Shown here: one piece after another, positions 17,901 through 27,069 of the stretch
How the letters are laid out: each line of letters starts with the position of its first letter
How positions within the stretch are numbered: the stretch's first letter is position 1
Origin: a candidate division KSB1 bacterium
GTDB lineage: Bacteria > Zhuqueibacterota > Zhuqueibacteria > Residuimicrobiales > Krinioviventaceae
Direction of reading: 5' to 3'
DNA: 64,000 nucleotides
Assembly: GCA_034521575.1 (NCBI GenBank)
Contig: JAXHMJ010000005.1
Coordinates: forward strand, 1,178,001-1,242,000
Program-made: the position numbers and the translations under genes
The notes under the pieces: model-generated
What the model was told of the DNA's origin: nothing
Database searches by the model: none
What the model saw: the letters and a program-made list of their open reading frames with translations, nothing else

Positions 17901-18072
17901 ATTCAGCAATATTATCCCCACCGTCGGTAAAATAAATATCAAAATGCTCAGTTTGCAGATAATGCCAATTGAATGAATCATATTGTACTTTATTTTTACC
18001 AAAAAACTGGGCCTGACCCAATCCTGCCATGCTTATCAAAAGTAACAATATGATACAAAGCCTGAGTTTCAT
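14935..18072 (-). CDS. peptidase MA / WD40-like propeller / outer-membrane beta-barrel fusion protein
   Basis: 1045 aa. Signal peptide (CIILLLLISMAGLGQAQ). Residues ~40-260 form a gluzincin-like metalloprotease domain with HHELTH at 134-139 and a downstream EGLAEW, so the zinc ligands look complete. Residues ~290-570 hold TolB/PD40-type propeller blades (ISWSPDDRKIVFSAK, PAWSPAGDEIAFLG, PAWAPDGGKLAFASDRP, PFYSPDGATLAYTSNRSG). Residues ~670-1045 form a BamA/D15-type surface-antigen barrel ending in a terminal aromatic residue (LWSLGADF). Expected site: outer membrane with the protease and propeller in the periplasm. The substrate is unknown. Upstream gap 18073-18453 holds no supported gene. 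Confidence 0.88.
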   Translation of the reverse strand: MKLRLCIILLLLISMAGLGQAQFFGKNKVQYDSFNWHYLQTEHFDIYFTDGGDNIAEFTANVAENSYIQLQQDLNYKLTDRIKLIIYNSHNDFAQTNVTSQMPEESVGGFTEFFKNRVVLPYEGEWEKFRHVIHHELTHAVMLQMLYGSGTQSIISGLMQFAPPLWMIEGLAEWQSRRWDIESDMFMRDATVSGYVPEVQNLNYYMAYKGGQSVLKYISETYGNEKISEILYKAKANKDFNRALKQAIGIDMEELTERWHLYLKREYWPDIADRKEPDEFADKITKHEEWRNFVNTSPVMSNQGDKLAFISDKDDYFDIYLASTIDGKILKKLVRGQRSGNLESLNWLRGRQISWSPDDRKIVFSAKTGAEDQLHLVNVENGHIVRSIDCGMDGIYNPAWSPAGDEIAFLGLLNGHGDIYVYHLETDVLRKLTDDVFSNVEPAWAPDGGKLAFASDRPAVDTEIQGSLPPMDMDFKDFDIYEINADGTGLKKISGSEHQERAPFYSPDGATLAYTSNRSGVNNIYLYEFSSGDEWPVTNVLTSVHFPSWGGTANRMAFAAFYRGGYDIFIMKHPFSVGRDEIDIKKTGYVTREKTGQLTLSPIDVQDAPAQELKSRKDTEKKYRNYVFDRDFAQGNLEFDEESVFLDSSEYISDSGDYKVNDYEVKYSTDLVYGNVGYDQYFGTTGYTQIMLSDVLGDHRINVGLNLYGDLKNADYAISYYHLKNKMDIGGGIYHNAYFFYSYQTGWVRDRNYGLSISANLPFSRYKRMSFGTSLRGISRSYMDLPDEVVDEWVDKGYISGKNRYFWLSSLSYTKDNTVWKYTGPMNGTRWGVGVTFSPEIMDYGLDFTTLRADWRHYMPIVRDYTLTLRTAGGVSFGKHAQKFFLGGTSNWINYNYRGGIRVENVEEIYFSSFEMPLRGAPFYALEGTRFLLSNIEFRFPFVRYMQLGFPPIRLGNLRGAAFLDMGLAWDKDESVGFRNDADSFSLFKKAPNGLVRADDLFASIGLGLRVNLGMFLLKVDYAWPTDFYSTESNGNILWSLGADF

Positions 18073-18400
18073 TTCGTCTCACTTTCTAATGGATTGATTT
18101 CATTTTTCTTATAAATATAAATATGGCAATTCCAACACCTAAAATCAAGATATTAGTGTAAACGTAACAGAATAAAGCCGGTTCCGGGAATTATCACCAA
18201 CATACATGTTTGACACATTTTTGAATACAGATATTCCGAAAATCTTTGTTTTGCTCAAGTTGTATCCGCTGCTGGACATTGTGAGGGTTTCTGTGCGATT
18301 TTGACCCATGGTACATGATAAGCAGTTTTTTAACATAACCGAAATTCTTATTTTTATTAACTTTACTTTACCCTGTAAACCCTAAATTGAAAATATATTT

Positions 18401-18415
18401 TGGCAGGAAATTTGT
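18401..18415 (+). promoter_or_regulatory. possible sigma-54-like promoter of the 18454 gene
   Basis: TGGCAGGAAATTTGT has the -24 half TGGCA and TTTG at the right distance, with T in place of C at -12. It ends 39 bp before the TTG start. A GGGTTT...TTGACCC dyad lies at 18285-18307, about 95 bp upstream, roughly where the 35-bp elements sit in front of the T9SS genes. Weaker than the other three cases. Confidence 0.35.
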
Positions 18416-18453
18416 AACTTTGATATTGTGCACACTATCAGGAGACGGCAATA

Positions 18454-20085
18454 TTGAAGATACTGAGATCAGGATTCCAGATCATTTGTTTTCTGCTCGT
18501 GATACAGGTTTTTGCTCAGCCCCAATGGGCCAGAGAGCAAATCACATTGCGGAACGTCACAAAACAACTGGTAACAGAGACTCAAAAATGGGAACAGGAT
18601 GCAGGCGGTCTGTATTATTATCTGAACACCTGGAAATGGGATGATGAGGTTGAAATATTCTATTATTGGCTGCCCTATTATTATCTCACCGGTGACCAAT
18701 CTGCATACGAAACCGTGAAACGCGCCGGTTTGCGCTATATCTCACGGGCTACAAATGCCGGAATGTTTCATCACGGATACTATAAAGAAGCATTTTACGA
18801 TACTGAACATACACTTGAAGGCTTGATCATACTCGCCAATCTGGCCTATGCCAACCCGACTGACACCGACGTGATAAAAGCCCTGGAGGATATGGTGGAA
18901 CATATCGGCAACTGGGTCAATACCTGCGAAGACTGGACGCATGAGCAAACCGGATTGATGCGATCCCTGCGTATGGGGACCCAGGAAATTGAAACCGGTA
19001 ACAACACAGCAGTAGACTGGGCATTTAACCTGCAGTTTGCCAAACTCGCTCTGGCGGCATACCACAGCACCGGCAAAACACGTTATCTTGACTGGACGCA
19101 GCGCTACCTAAATGCCTGGATTGGCATAATGGAAACAAACGAGCAGGAAAACGGCTATTACGTTCCGCCGTGTTCGGTTGATCCCTATACCGGGGAGATT
19201 GGGCCCTACAGCGGCGTTTGGTGGCAGGCACAATATCAAACAGGCTGGAGCTGGGAAAATAACGGATTCAGTTCGTTCCGGGATTTCCGCGTATTTATTG
19301 ATTGTTTCAGAACCAGCAAAAACCGCATATACCTGAATTCATTATCCCGTTTCTTAATGACATTGTTTGACAACGGCGACGGGGCTGAACCGGCGCATTA
19401 TTTTGACGGTACAACCTGGAGCGTACGCAGCAGCAAATGGATTGCCTATATGGGGACTGAATCAAGTATATTTAACAACTATAACAATGTGCCGCTGGAA
19501 AACGCCATGTCACGCTGGTTCAAAGCAATGGTTTACCCGTATAATTCAATGAGAATGTGGAAATTTCTCCAAACCGGAGATGAAAAGTACATCCATTTAA
19601 TCAATGATTATGCCATTGACAAGACAACAGATGTTGTGAATCAACTCAAAGCTATGACCAAGCGTCCATCCGAACCCGATGACTTTCCCAAATATACAAC
19701 CTCCTGCGGCTGTGCGTTGGTGCCGTTTGGAGCCAGCACGGCACCACGAGGCGAGATGCCGCCTCTTCAGGTCGTTTATTACCGGCAGGATCAGTCTCTG
19801 GGGCTATATGAAGATGTCGCCGCCCTGTTTCGTACACGAACGGATACCACACGGGAGTTTTCCCTCTGCAACACCGGTACAAGCACAAGAACCGTCCTGG
19901 TTCAGTCGGGTTTTATTCCTCAGGACATTGTAAACGTGTATATCAACGAACAGGAACACACTGTTCTGAACGAAAATCTTGCAGAAATCACGGTTCCGCC
20001 CAATAGCACCGTTGATGTACTGCTGAATATTGACATCAGCGATGTGGTTCCGCCGGCTGCGCCTCAAAATGTGGTTCTGCAGTAA
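18454..20085 (+). CDS. secreted protein, probable (alpha/alpha) six-hairpin fold
   Basis: 543 aa from TTG at 18454 (AGGAGA 8 bp upstream; the signal peptide SGFQIICFLLVIQVFAQ starts here). The body is rich in aromatic helical repeats (YYLNTWKWDDEVEIFYYWLPYYY, AVDWAFNLQFAKLALAAY, RYLDWTQRYLNAW), as in six-hairpin glycosidase or lyase folds; no catalytic family is recognised. The C-terminus has a beta domain (FSLCNTGTSTRTVLVQSG) and ends NIDISDVVPPAAPQNVVLQ*. That is exactly the linker and first strand that usually open an FN3 domain, so the protein seems cut short of further domains, including any T9SS sorting signal. A hairpin terminator follows. Confidence 0.72.
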   Translation: MKILRSGFQIICFLLVIQVFAQPQWAREQITLRNVTKQLVTETQKWEQDAGGLYYYLNTWKWDDEVEIFYYWLPYYYLTGDQSAYETVKRAGLRYISRATNAGMFHHGYYKEAFYDTEHTLEGLIILANLAYANPTDTDVIKALEDMVEHIGNWVNTCEDWTHEQTGLMRSLRMGTQEIETGNNTAVDWAFNLQFAKLALAAYHSTGKTRYLDWTQRYLNAWIGIMETNEQENGYYVPPCSVDPYTGEIGPYSGVWWQAQYQTGWSWENNGFSSFRDFRVFIDCFRTSKNRIYLNSLSRFLMTLFDNGDGAEPAHYFDGTTWSVRSSKWIAYMGTESSIFNNYNNVPLENAMSRWFKAMVYPYNSMRMWKFLQTGDEKYIHLINDYAIDKTTDVVNQLKAMTKRPSEPDDFPKYTTSCGCALVPFGASTAPRGEMPPLQVVYYRQDQSLGLYEDVAALFRTRTDTTREFSLCNTGTSTRTVLVQSGFIPQDIVNVYINEQEHTVLNENLAEITVPPNSTVDVLLNIDISDVVPPAAPQNVVLQ

Positions 20086-20097
20086 CTCGATCAACAG

Positions 20098-20116
20098 GCC
20101 GGTATGCCGGCTTTTT
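20098..20116 (+). terminator. intrinsic terminator
   Basis: GCCGG-TATG-CCGGC followed by TTTTT, 13 bp after the stop of the secreted protein gene. Confidence 0.75.
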
Positions 20117-20148
20117 GACCTCCAGGACGTTTTTACCAAATATCACAG

Positions 20149-20180
20149 TCCGACAATACACTGCAACGTGTACTGTCGGA
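20149..20180. repeat. isolated inverted repeat
   Basis: TCCGACA-A-TACAC pairs with GTGTA-C-TGTCGGA across a 6-base loop, a 12-bp dyad with one mismatch. It has no T run. It may be a second terminator-like hairpin or a protein-binding site in the 310-bp gap 20086-20395, which holds no gene. Confidence 0.5.
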
Positions 20181-20395
20181 TTCCATTTCTTTTATCCGCC
20201 AGATCTAAAATTACAAACCTCTCAGATCATCCACTATTCATCAAGACCTTGCAACTTTTTCAATACGAAAGATTTGACTTTTTTACAAAATGCCGCTTGC
20301 AATTTATATCGGAATGTTGTATTGTAATTAGGTAAATATATCCTTTTGTCAGACGTCTATATAATAATACAATCAAGATTATTGGCCCAAAGACT

Positions 20396-23300
20396 ATGAA
20401 AAAATACGTTCGGTTTTTCCCGTGGTGGATTGCTGTAATCTGCCTTGTCGCCCTTAATGGATACACTCAAACTCCTGATATGGAGGCAGATCATCTCTTT
20501 TTCACGGCAAAAGGCATGTTTTCGGATCAGCTTTATGAACTCGCTGCTGATCAATTTGATATGTTTTTATCCCGATATCCCGCTAATGAGCACGCGGCCG
20601 AAGCACAGTTTCTGATCGCCGAATGCCGTTTTCAGCTCAAGGAATACACCCGCGCGGTTTCGGAATACCGACAACTGCTGACCCATTATCCCTCTGTCGG
20701 TATGCGGGACAAAGCCCAGTTCCGGGTCGGCGAAGCGTTGGTCAATGCGGGTCAGTACGAAGAAGCGATGAACGCTCTAAAACTGTTTTTCGAACAATAT
20801 CCAAAAAGTCCGCTTTATATGAACGCCATGTACTGGTACGGAGAAGCCGCCTATTACAAGGGAGACATCAAAACAGCGCTGCGATATTACACAGATGTTT
20901 ATAAAAAAAATCCCAAAGGGGAATTGGCGGACTATGCGTTTTATTCCGCTGCTTATCTGTTTGAAGAGATGGAGCGTTGGGGTCAGGCGGCCGCAGCCTA
21001 TAATAAACTCATTGAACTGCATCCGTCAAGTCCTCTCAAAGCTCAGGCCACTTTTCGTCTCGGACTCACAGCGTATGGGAAAAAAGACTATGACACCGCC
21101 GTCTCTACCTTGTCACGCGCACTCGAGTCATATCCAAATAATCCTTTGAAAAATGAGGCCCGGTTTTTCATCGCCGAATCGTTTTATCAGCAGGGTGACT
21201 ATCAGAAAGCGGTACACGCCTATCAGTCCCTAACGGCTCTGCAGGATAACCCTTATGCGGATGACGCCCAGTACAGTCTGGGCTGGGCGTTGCACAAATT
21301 GGAGCGTTATAAAAGCGCAGCGCGCGCATTTGAATCGGTAGACACCCTGAGTTCAGATCGCGATTTGGCCGGATCGGCCCTGTTCCAGGCCGGACGCAAT
21401 TATATCCTCAGTCAACAGCCGGACCGGGCGGTTCAGGCATTCGGCGCCGTGATCGACCGATACCCGGACAGCCAGGACGTGCCCAATGCGTTGTTCGAAT
21501 ACGCATCTCTGCAATTTCGCAACAAACAGTACAAAGCCGCACAAAGCAGTTACCAGCGTATACTCGAACAGCATCCGGAATCTCCGCTGCGCTCCCAGGC
21601 CGCATTAATGATCGGAGAGTGTTATATCGGGATGAACAACCTGGACAAAGCGCGCAAAGCCTATTCCGATGCAGCACAGTCTTTTTCGGATATTAGCCTA
21701 AAAGCCAATGCCACGTTCAAACAGGGCTGGATTGACTACCATCAGGGACAATATGATGACGCAGTTTCACAATTTAACCGGGTGCTGACTGCATTTCCCG
21801 ACTCACCCGCCCATCGGGATGCTTTATTCTGGAAAGCCGAGGCCTTGTACGCCCGGAAAGAGGTTCAGGAGGCCATCTCGGTATACAGAGATTATCTGCG
21901 TCGATACCCCGGCTCTGAACATGAAAGTGATGCGTATTACGGCCTGGGATACGCCCGGCAAGCCGCGGAACAGTTTTTAAAAGCGGCCGAAGCCTTTCAA
22001 CAAGCCTATGAGACCGCAGAGCAGAGTTCACTGCGGGTTGACGCCATGCTGCGCAAAGGCGACGCCTTGTTTAATGCCCGCGATTATGTGCAGGCGATCA
22101 AAAGCTATCAGACCGCGTCTATAGATGCCACAGACTCTGACATCAAGGCAGAGGCATTGCTCCTGATCGGGCAGTGTCGGCGCAGACTGGAGGAGGCCGG
22201 AGCGGCATTGCAGACATTCACAGAAGTATATGCACAATATCCAGGCACCTCCTGGGCGCCCCAGGCCCTGTACTGGAAAGCCCGGCTCACGTTCAAGCAG
22301 GAAGACTACGAACAAGCGGCTTCCCTGTTTACGCAAATCCCGGAACAGTACCCGGAGCATGAACTTGTCGATGATGCGGTCTATGCAATGGGTGATTGTT
22401 ATTACAATTCCGGTCAATATGACAAGGCAGCCTTCCAGTACAAAAAAGTTATCACCTTGTATCCGGAAAGTGATATTGTGGATGACGCGGTGACCGGTCT
22501 CCAGCAGGCGCTGATGCAGAGCGGTAAGCCCCAGGCCGCCATCGATGCGGTGGATACACTTGTGATCAACGTGACAGACAAGGAAAAAGCCGCAAGTATT
22601 GTACAGAGAAAAGCAGAGTTCGCCTTTGACCAGGAAGATTACGGGCGCGCGATTGCGCAATACACCCATCTGCTCGAACAGTATCCGGACAGCAAGGTCG
22701 CGGCATCAGCCTGGTTTCAGATCGGTATGGCGCATCAATATCAGAACAATCTTCAATCGGCTTTGGACTCTTATACGAACCAATCGCAGCGCTATCCCGC
22801 CTCCGGTTCGACTCCGGAGGCTCTGTTCAAATCAGGTGAAAATACTTTACGAACAGGAAAATTATAAAGCAGCCCGGGATAAATTCATAAAAATTGAAAA
22901 ACAGTACAGCGGCGCTCCTCCAAGCGCACAAGCCCTGTTTATGACCGGCCAGACCTTTTTACAAACGGGTGATTACAAGTCAGCAGGCAAGTACTTTAGC
23001 CGGGCGCGTGAAATATCTGATGAGCCGCGGCTTGAACAAAAGGCGGTGCTTGGATTGTGCCGTATCCTCATACACGAACAGCAGTATCAAACCGCCATGC
23101 AGCGTCTGAATCAGGTTGTCAATCAGGGAGAAATTGACATCAATGCCGAAGCTCAATTTTTATTGGGTGAGGTTTATCGCGGACAAAACGACCTCCGGGC
23201 AGCGGCGGTCGCCTATTTAAAAGTAAATATCTTTACGGCAGTGAAGCCGGCTGGGCCGTGCGGGCGGTCGACCAGGCCGCGCGGTGCTACCAGGAGCCTG

Positions 23301-23414
23301 GGACGGCTGGATGACGCAAAACGCCTGTATCATTCGATCCTCCAGGACTATCCTGACTTTAACAGCTATACAGACAAGGCCAGAATGAAAATAAAGGAAT
23401 TGGCGAATCTTTAA
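20396..23414 (+). CDS. TPR-repeat periplasmic/outer-membrane protein (three apparent sequencing frameshifts)
   Basis: About 1000 aa when joined. Signal peptide (FFPWWIAVICLVALNGYTQT), then tandem TPR motifs of the YbgF/CpoB/BamD style (AAEAQFLIAECRFQLKEYTRAVSEYRQLLTHYP, repeated throughout). The frame breaks near 22840 (one extra A: SGE joins to ILYEQENYKAARDKF), near 23224 (one base missing: YLKVKYLYGSEAGWAVRAVDQ) and near 23297 (one extra C: YQELGRLDDAKRLYHSIL). It then ends normally at 23414. Conserved TPR consensus on both sides of each break argues for sequence errors. It heads an operon with an outer-membrane barrel, ExbB, ExbD and TonB, so it probably scaffolds an envelope complex. Confidence 0.8.
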
Positions 23415-23425
23415 GGATCATCACT

Positions 23426-25105
23426 ATGAAATTTCAAATACCAGTCAGCCTGTTGCTGTTATTTTTCATTCCCGCAATGGCGCAAAAAAACGCGGCGCCG
23501 GAAACGCGCTTTGACCTCGCATCCGACTCGAGCCGAACGGTGCGCCAGACAACCAAAAAAAGCGCACAAACCAAACTCGAACTTCCTGATGTGGTCATTC
23601 TGGGACATGACCGCTATCAACGTCGGGTTTCCAACAAAGTCACCCGCGCCCAGTCCCCGACGCTTCTGCAGCCCGGTTCGCCCTATGATCCCATCACACA
23701 ATGGTTCACACGGGAAAGCGAAAAACCGCAGGTCTATGCGGATACCAGCCGGATTACCCGTCGCATATGGGGCCGTTTATGGGGCGGCACCTCTACCCGT
23801 ATCCTCCTGAACGGCGGATACTGGCAGCAGTACGATCCCAGCACCACCTTTCAAGTCAATACGGAAATGGACAACAGTTCAGGCCAGTACACCAACAGTC
23901 AGTACCGGACTATGATGATATCCGGACAGGGAGATTACCGGATTAACCGCTCGCTGCACACAAAAACCAAACTGACCTTGTCTGATGACCGTTTTGGTCT
24001 GCATCGGCATATTTCTCACAAAGCCGAGCGGAATGCATCAAAAATCAATATATCGACTGAATTAACATTCAAACCCACACAGTCGTCCGAAGGAACCGCA
24101 GGAATCGGCTATAATGGACTGTCCCTGCAGAGTGACACCGGACAAACGCAGCTGAAAACATCGGATGCCCTGTATAATTTATTTTTCGATTATACCTTTC
24201 ATTTTAATTCACTGCAAATCACAGCATCGGGACATCATTTGAATGAACGTCTCCAAACCCCGGATACATTGCACACCCAAAAATTCAATGAACTGAATCT
24301 GGCGCTGTTTTATCCGGTTTCCCGACTGATTTCAGCTTCAGCCGGAATTGCCTACCAATCCGCAAAAGCAGACAGCCAATTTAATCAGTTCCGGTTCTCC
24401 CCTTATGGCCGGTTCAACCTGATGATATCGAACCGTCTCGGATTAACCGCCATGATTTCCAGCGGCTATGAAATGCATCATTATATCACCCGATGGCAGA
24501 ATAATCCGTATTTGAACCACGACATTCCGATCATACCGGACAAGAAACAGCTCGGCATCAAGCTCAAGAGCGAGTTTATGATCACAAACGGACTGGAATT
24601 CTATTTGATGTTCAAACGCGACTGGTACAGGACCTATTCGGTCTTTCATTCCGACCCTGCATTTCACTTTCCGGATATGATAATGATTCGGGATGTCCGG
24701 CTGTCAGAAACCAGCGCCGGAGCCACATGGCAATACAACGACTGGCTGCGGTTCCAGGCATCATTTACCACATATTCAGCATCGTTGAACAATAATCCAC
24801 TGACTTTGGATGAACTGCCGTATCGTCCCAAGTTTTATCTGCCGTTACGCTGCACACTGCAGCTGGAGCCCGGACTTTGGATCAACCTCATCTCCGAGAT
24901 CACCGGAGAACGTCACACCGGGTTCTCAGGCTCGGGATCACTGCCGGCTTTTGCGCTGTTGCACCTGGAGGCCAGAAAAAACATTATTCCGCAATTATCA
25001 GCTGAATTGACAATATATAACATTTTAAACACATCCTATAAAACCTGGGCTCCGTTTCGAGAACCGGGGATACAGATCATGACCGGTTTACGGGCCAAAT
25101 TCTAA
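23426..25105 (+). CDS. outer-membrane beta-barrel protein, TonB-receptor-like
   Basis: 559 aa with signal peptide (IPVSLLLLFFIPAMAQ). A Lys/Arg-rich linker with LELPDVVILGHDRYQRRVS is followed by about 400 residues of alternating amphipathic strands ending in MTGLRAKF, a terminal aromatic typical of barrels. The C-terminal pattern (LELEARKNI-like strands, LTIYNILNTSYKTWAPFREPG) resembles TonB-dependent receptors, but there is no clear plug domain, so it may be a barrel-only relative. It lies 11 bp after the TPR gene and 33 bp before exbB. Confidence 0.7.
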   Translation: MKFQIPVSLLLLFFIPAMAQKNAAPETRFDLASDSSRTVRQTTKKSAQTKLELPDVVILGHDRYQRRVSNKVTRAQSPTLLQPGSPYDPITQWFTRESEKPQVYADTSRITRRIWGRLWGGTSTRILLNGGYWQQYDPSTTFQVNTEMDNSSGQYTNSQYRTMMISGQGDYRINRSLHTKTKLTLSDDRFGLHRHISHKAERNASKINISTELTFKPTQSSEGTAGIGYNGLSLQSDTGQTQLKTSDALYNLFFDYTFHFNSLQITASGHHLNERLQTPDTLHTQKFNELNLALFYPVSRLISASAGIAYQSAKADSQFNQFRFSPYGRFNLMISNRLGLTAMISSGYEMHHYITRWQNNPYLNHDIPIIPDKKQLGIKLKSEFMITNGLEFYLMFKRDWYRTYSVFHSDPAFHFPDMIMIRDVRLSETSAGATWQYNDWLRFQASFTTYSASLNNNPLTLDELPYRPKFYLPLRCTLQLEPGLWINLISEITGERHTGFSGSGSLPAFALLHLEARKNIIPQLSAELTIYNILNTSYKTWAPFREPGIQIMTGLRAKF

Positions 25106-25138
25106 CGCTTTCGAACCACGAATTCTGGAGATTACAGC

Positions 25139-25756
25139 ATGTCACTGTTTCAAATCATTGTCAAGGGCGGGATTGTGATGATCCCGTTGGCATTGTGTTC
25201 CATCGCGGCATTTGCTATTTTAATTGAACGTCTGATCACGTTGCGAAAGATGAAAATCAACACCAATTCCTTTGTACTGCAGATCAAGAACATGTTGCTG
25301 CGCCGGCGTATTGATGACGCTCTGCATCTGGCTCAGCAGACCCGCGGCCCCATTGCCCGCATCACCATCGCAGGATTGTCCAAACATAATCGTCCGCGCG
25401 AAGAAATAAAAGATTCTATTGAAGGCGCCGCCAAATCCCAGGTGTATCACATTGAACGCTACCTGGGCATTCTCGGCACCATTGCGGCGGTCGCCCCGCT
25501 CATCGGATTTCTGGGTACGGTAACCGGCATGATCAAGGCATTTATGCAGGTACAGACCCTGGGGGGAAGCGTGGACGCCAGCGTTTTGGCAGGCGGTATC
25601 TGGGAAGCGCTTATTTCAACAGCCGCCGGATTGACGGTCGGTATTCCGGCTCTGGTATTCTACAATTGGCTGCAGGCCAAAGTAGAACATTTCGTGTTTG
25701 AAATGCAGGAAACATCTACGGATTTAATGGACACCCTTTTGGAACAGGAGAGTTGA
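25139..25756 (+). CDS. exbB: MotA/TolQ/ExbB proton-channel family protein
   Basis: 205 aa inner-membrane subunit of an energy-transducing complex. N-terminal helix IVMIPLALCSIAAFAILIERLITL, a cytoplasmic loop (GPIARITIAGLSKHNRPREEIKDSIEGAA), then YLGILGTIAAVAPLIGFLGTVTGMIKAF and GGIWEALISTAAGLTVGIPALVFYNWL, the family's diagnostic helices. Length is typical. exbD follows after one base. ExbB versus TolQ cannot be decided from sequence alone; the neighbouring TonB favours ExbB. Confidence 0.92.
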   Translation: MSLFQIIVKGGIVMIPLALCSIAAFAILIERLITLRKMKINTNSFVLQIKNMLLRRRIDDALHLAQQTRGPIARITIAGLSKHNRPREEIKDSIEGAAKSQVYHIERYLGILGTIAAVAPLIGFLGTVTGMIKAFMQVQTLGGSVDASVLAGGIWEALISTAAGLTVGIPALVFYNWLQAKVEHFVFEMQETSTDLMDTLLEQES

Positions 25757-25757
25757 C

Positions 25758-26168
25758 ATGCACATTGAATCCACTCGTAAACGAATGGTGCTGTTTTCAA
25801 CCATATCGCTCACGGACATTGTCCTGCTGCTGCTGATCTTTTTTCTCCTGACGTCTTCATTTGTCATTCAGCCGGGCATCAAAGTCCGTCTTCCCAAAGC
25901 GGCCGCCGGAGAACAGACAGACAGCAACAAGCTGTTTATCACAATCACCCGGGAACAGCGCATTTTCCTGAATCAGCAGCATATTGATGAAAACGGCCTG
26001 GGTAACCGCATCAAACAGCATATTGCCGATCACCCGGAAAGCGTTATCGTGATCCGCGCGGACCAGGACCTGCCGCTGAATGCCATGATCCGCGTTGTGG
26101 ACATTGCAAAACTGGCAGGCGCGGAACGGTTTATGATTGCAACCCAGTCCATAACCCGGGGGATGTAA
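25758..26168 (+). CDS. exbD: ExbD/TolR family protein
   Basis: 136 aa. Short cytoplasmic N-terminus, one helix (ISLTDIVLLLLIFFLLTSSFVI) with the conserved proton-carrying Asp in SLTDIVLLLLIFF, then a periplasmic domain (GIKVRLPKAAAGEQTDSNKLFITITREQRIFLNQQHI ... VIVIRADQDLPLNAMIRVVDIAKLAGAERFMIATQ). Its stop TAA shares its last base with the ATG of the TonB gene, showing translational coupling. Confidence 0.92.
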   Translation: MHIESTRKRMVLFSTISLTDIVLLLLIFFLLTSSFVIQPGIKVRLPKAAAGEQTDSNKLFITITREQRIFLNQQHIDENGLGNRIKQHIADHPESVIVIRADQDLPLNAMIRVVDIAKLAGAERFMIATQSITRGM

Positions 26169-26947
26169 TGCGGTTGCGTGATTTAAACCCGATGCAGAAA
26201 GCTCTTTTGATTTCAGTGGGGGTGCATATCCTGCTTGTTGCGGTTGGTCTTTTGATTCATTCCGGCATCCAACTGCCGGACCACTCGTTTGCGGAAATGG
26301 GATTCACGGTCACACAACCGGCCCGGGACCCCGTATCCTCTACGGCGTCATCAGCGGCTGAACCGGCTCCGGAGACAGCTCCGCCCGTTGAACCCGCTGC
26401 AGATGAACCGGATGAATCCCCGGTTGATTTGCCGAAACGGCGCATGCTGGAACAGCAGGAACCGGAACTGTCCTCTCCAGGTCACCGCAAACTGACGCCC
26501 GGGAACGAGACCACAACGCCTGTCAGCCGTCCGGGCGGCAGCGACGAAAAATCAACAACAGTCTCTCCCGCCAGTGGAGAAAAATCCATGCGGCCCTCGG
26601 AATCCCCTCCGTCATCGGTTCTGGGTGATCCGGGCAGCAGCAATACCGGCAGCGGCGAGACCCTGCGGCCTTTTTTCCTGCAGGGCGACGCAGCAGACAG
26701 ACGCATCGTACAGCAGGTGCTGCCGGAATATCCGGATGATCTGCAGCGCGAGGCCCGAGTGCAGTTGAAATTCACCGTTTACCCGGACGGACGGGTGGGC
26801 AGGATCATTCCGATCAAAAAAGCCGGCCCCCAACTGGAGAACCGCGCCATTAACGCATTGAAACAATGGCGGTTTGACGAACTCACTCCGGCTCAGCCGC
26901 AAAACAACGTGACCGGGATTATAACATTTATTTTTAAACTTCAATGA
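26168..26947 (+). CDS. tonB: TonB family protein
   Basis: 259 aa. An N-terminal membrane anchor (ALLISVGVHILLVAVGLLIHS) is followed by a long Pro/Glu/Ser-rich periplasmic linker (~40-165) and a C-terminal TonB domain: VQQVLPEYPDDLQREARVQLKFTVYPDGRVGRIIPIKKAGPQLENRAINALKQWRF, with the YP and GxV...A...WRF pattern. It completes the ExbB-ExbD-TonB complex that powers outer-membrane proteins, most likely the barrel encoded two genes earlier. Confidence 0.92.
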   Translation: MRLRDLNPMQKALLISVGVHILLVAVGLLIHSGIQLPDHSFAEMGFTVTQPARDPVSSTASSAAEPAPETAPPVEPAADEPDESPVDLPKRRMLEQQEPELSSPGHRKLTPGNETTTPVSRPGGSDEKSTTVSPASGEKSMRPSESPPSSVLGDPGSSNTGSGETLRPFFLQGDAADRRIVQQVLPEYPDDLQREARVQLKFTVYPDGRVGRIIPIKKAGPQLENRAINALKQWRFDELTPAQPQNNVTGIITFIFKLQ

Positions 26948-27069
26948 CATGACCAGGTTTTACTCTGTTTTTTTGTATTTGATGTCAATTCAGTTGAAAC
27001 ATGAACACGGTGCATTCGTATGGAGACATCAGAGACTATTAAAAAAGAAACAAAAACAGAGGTGAAATC

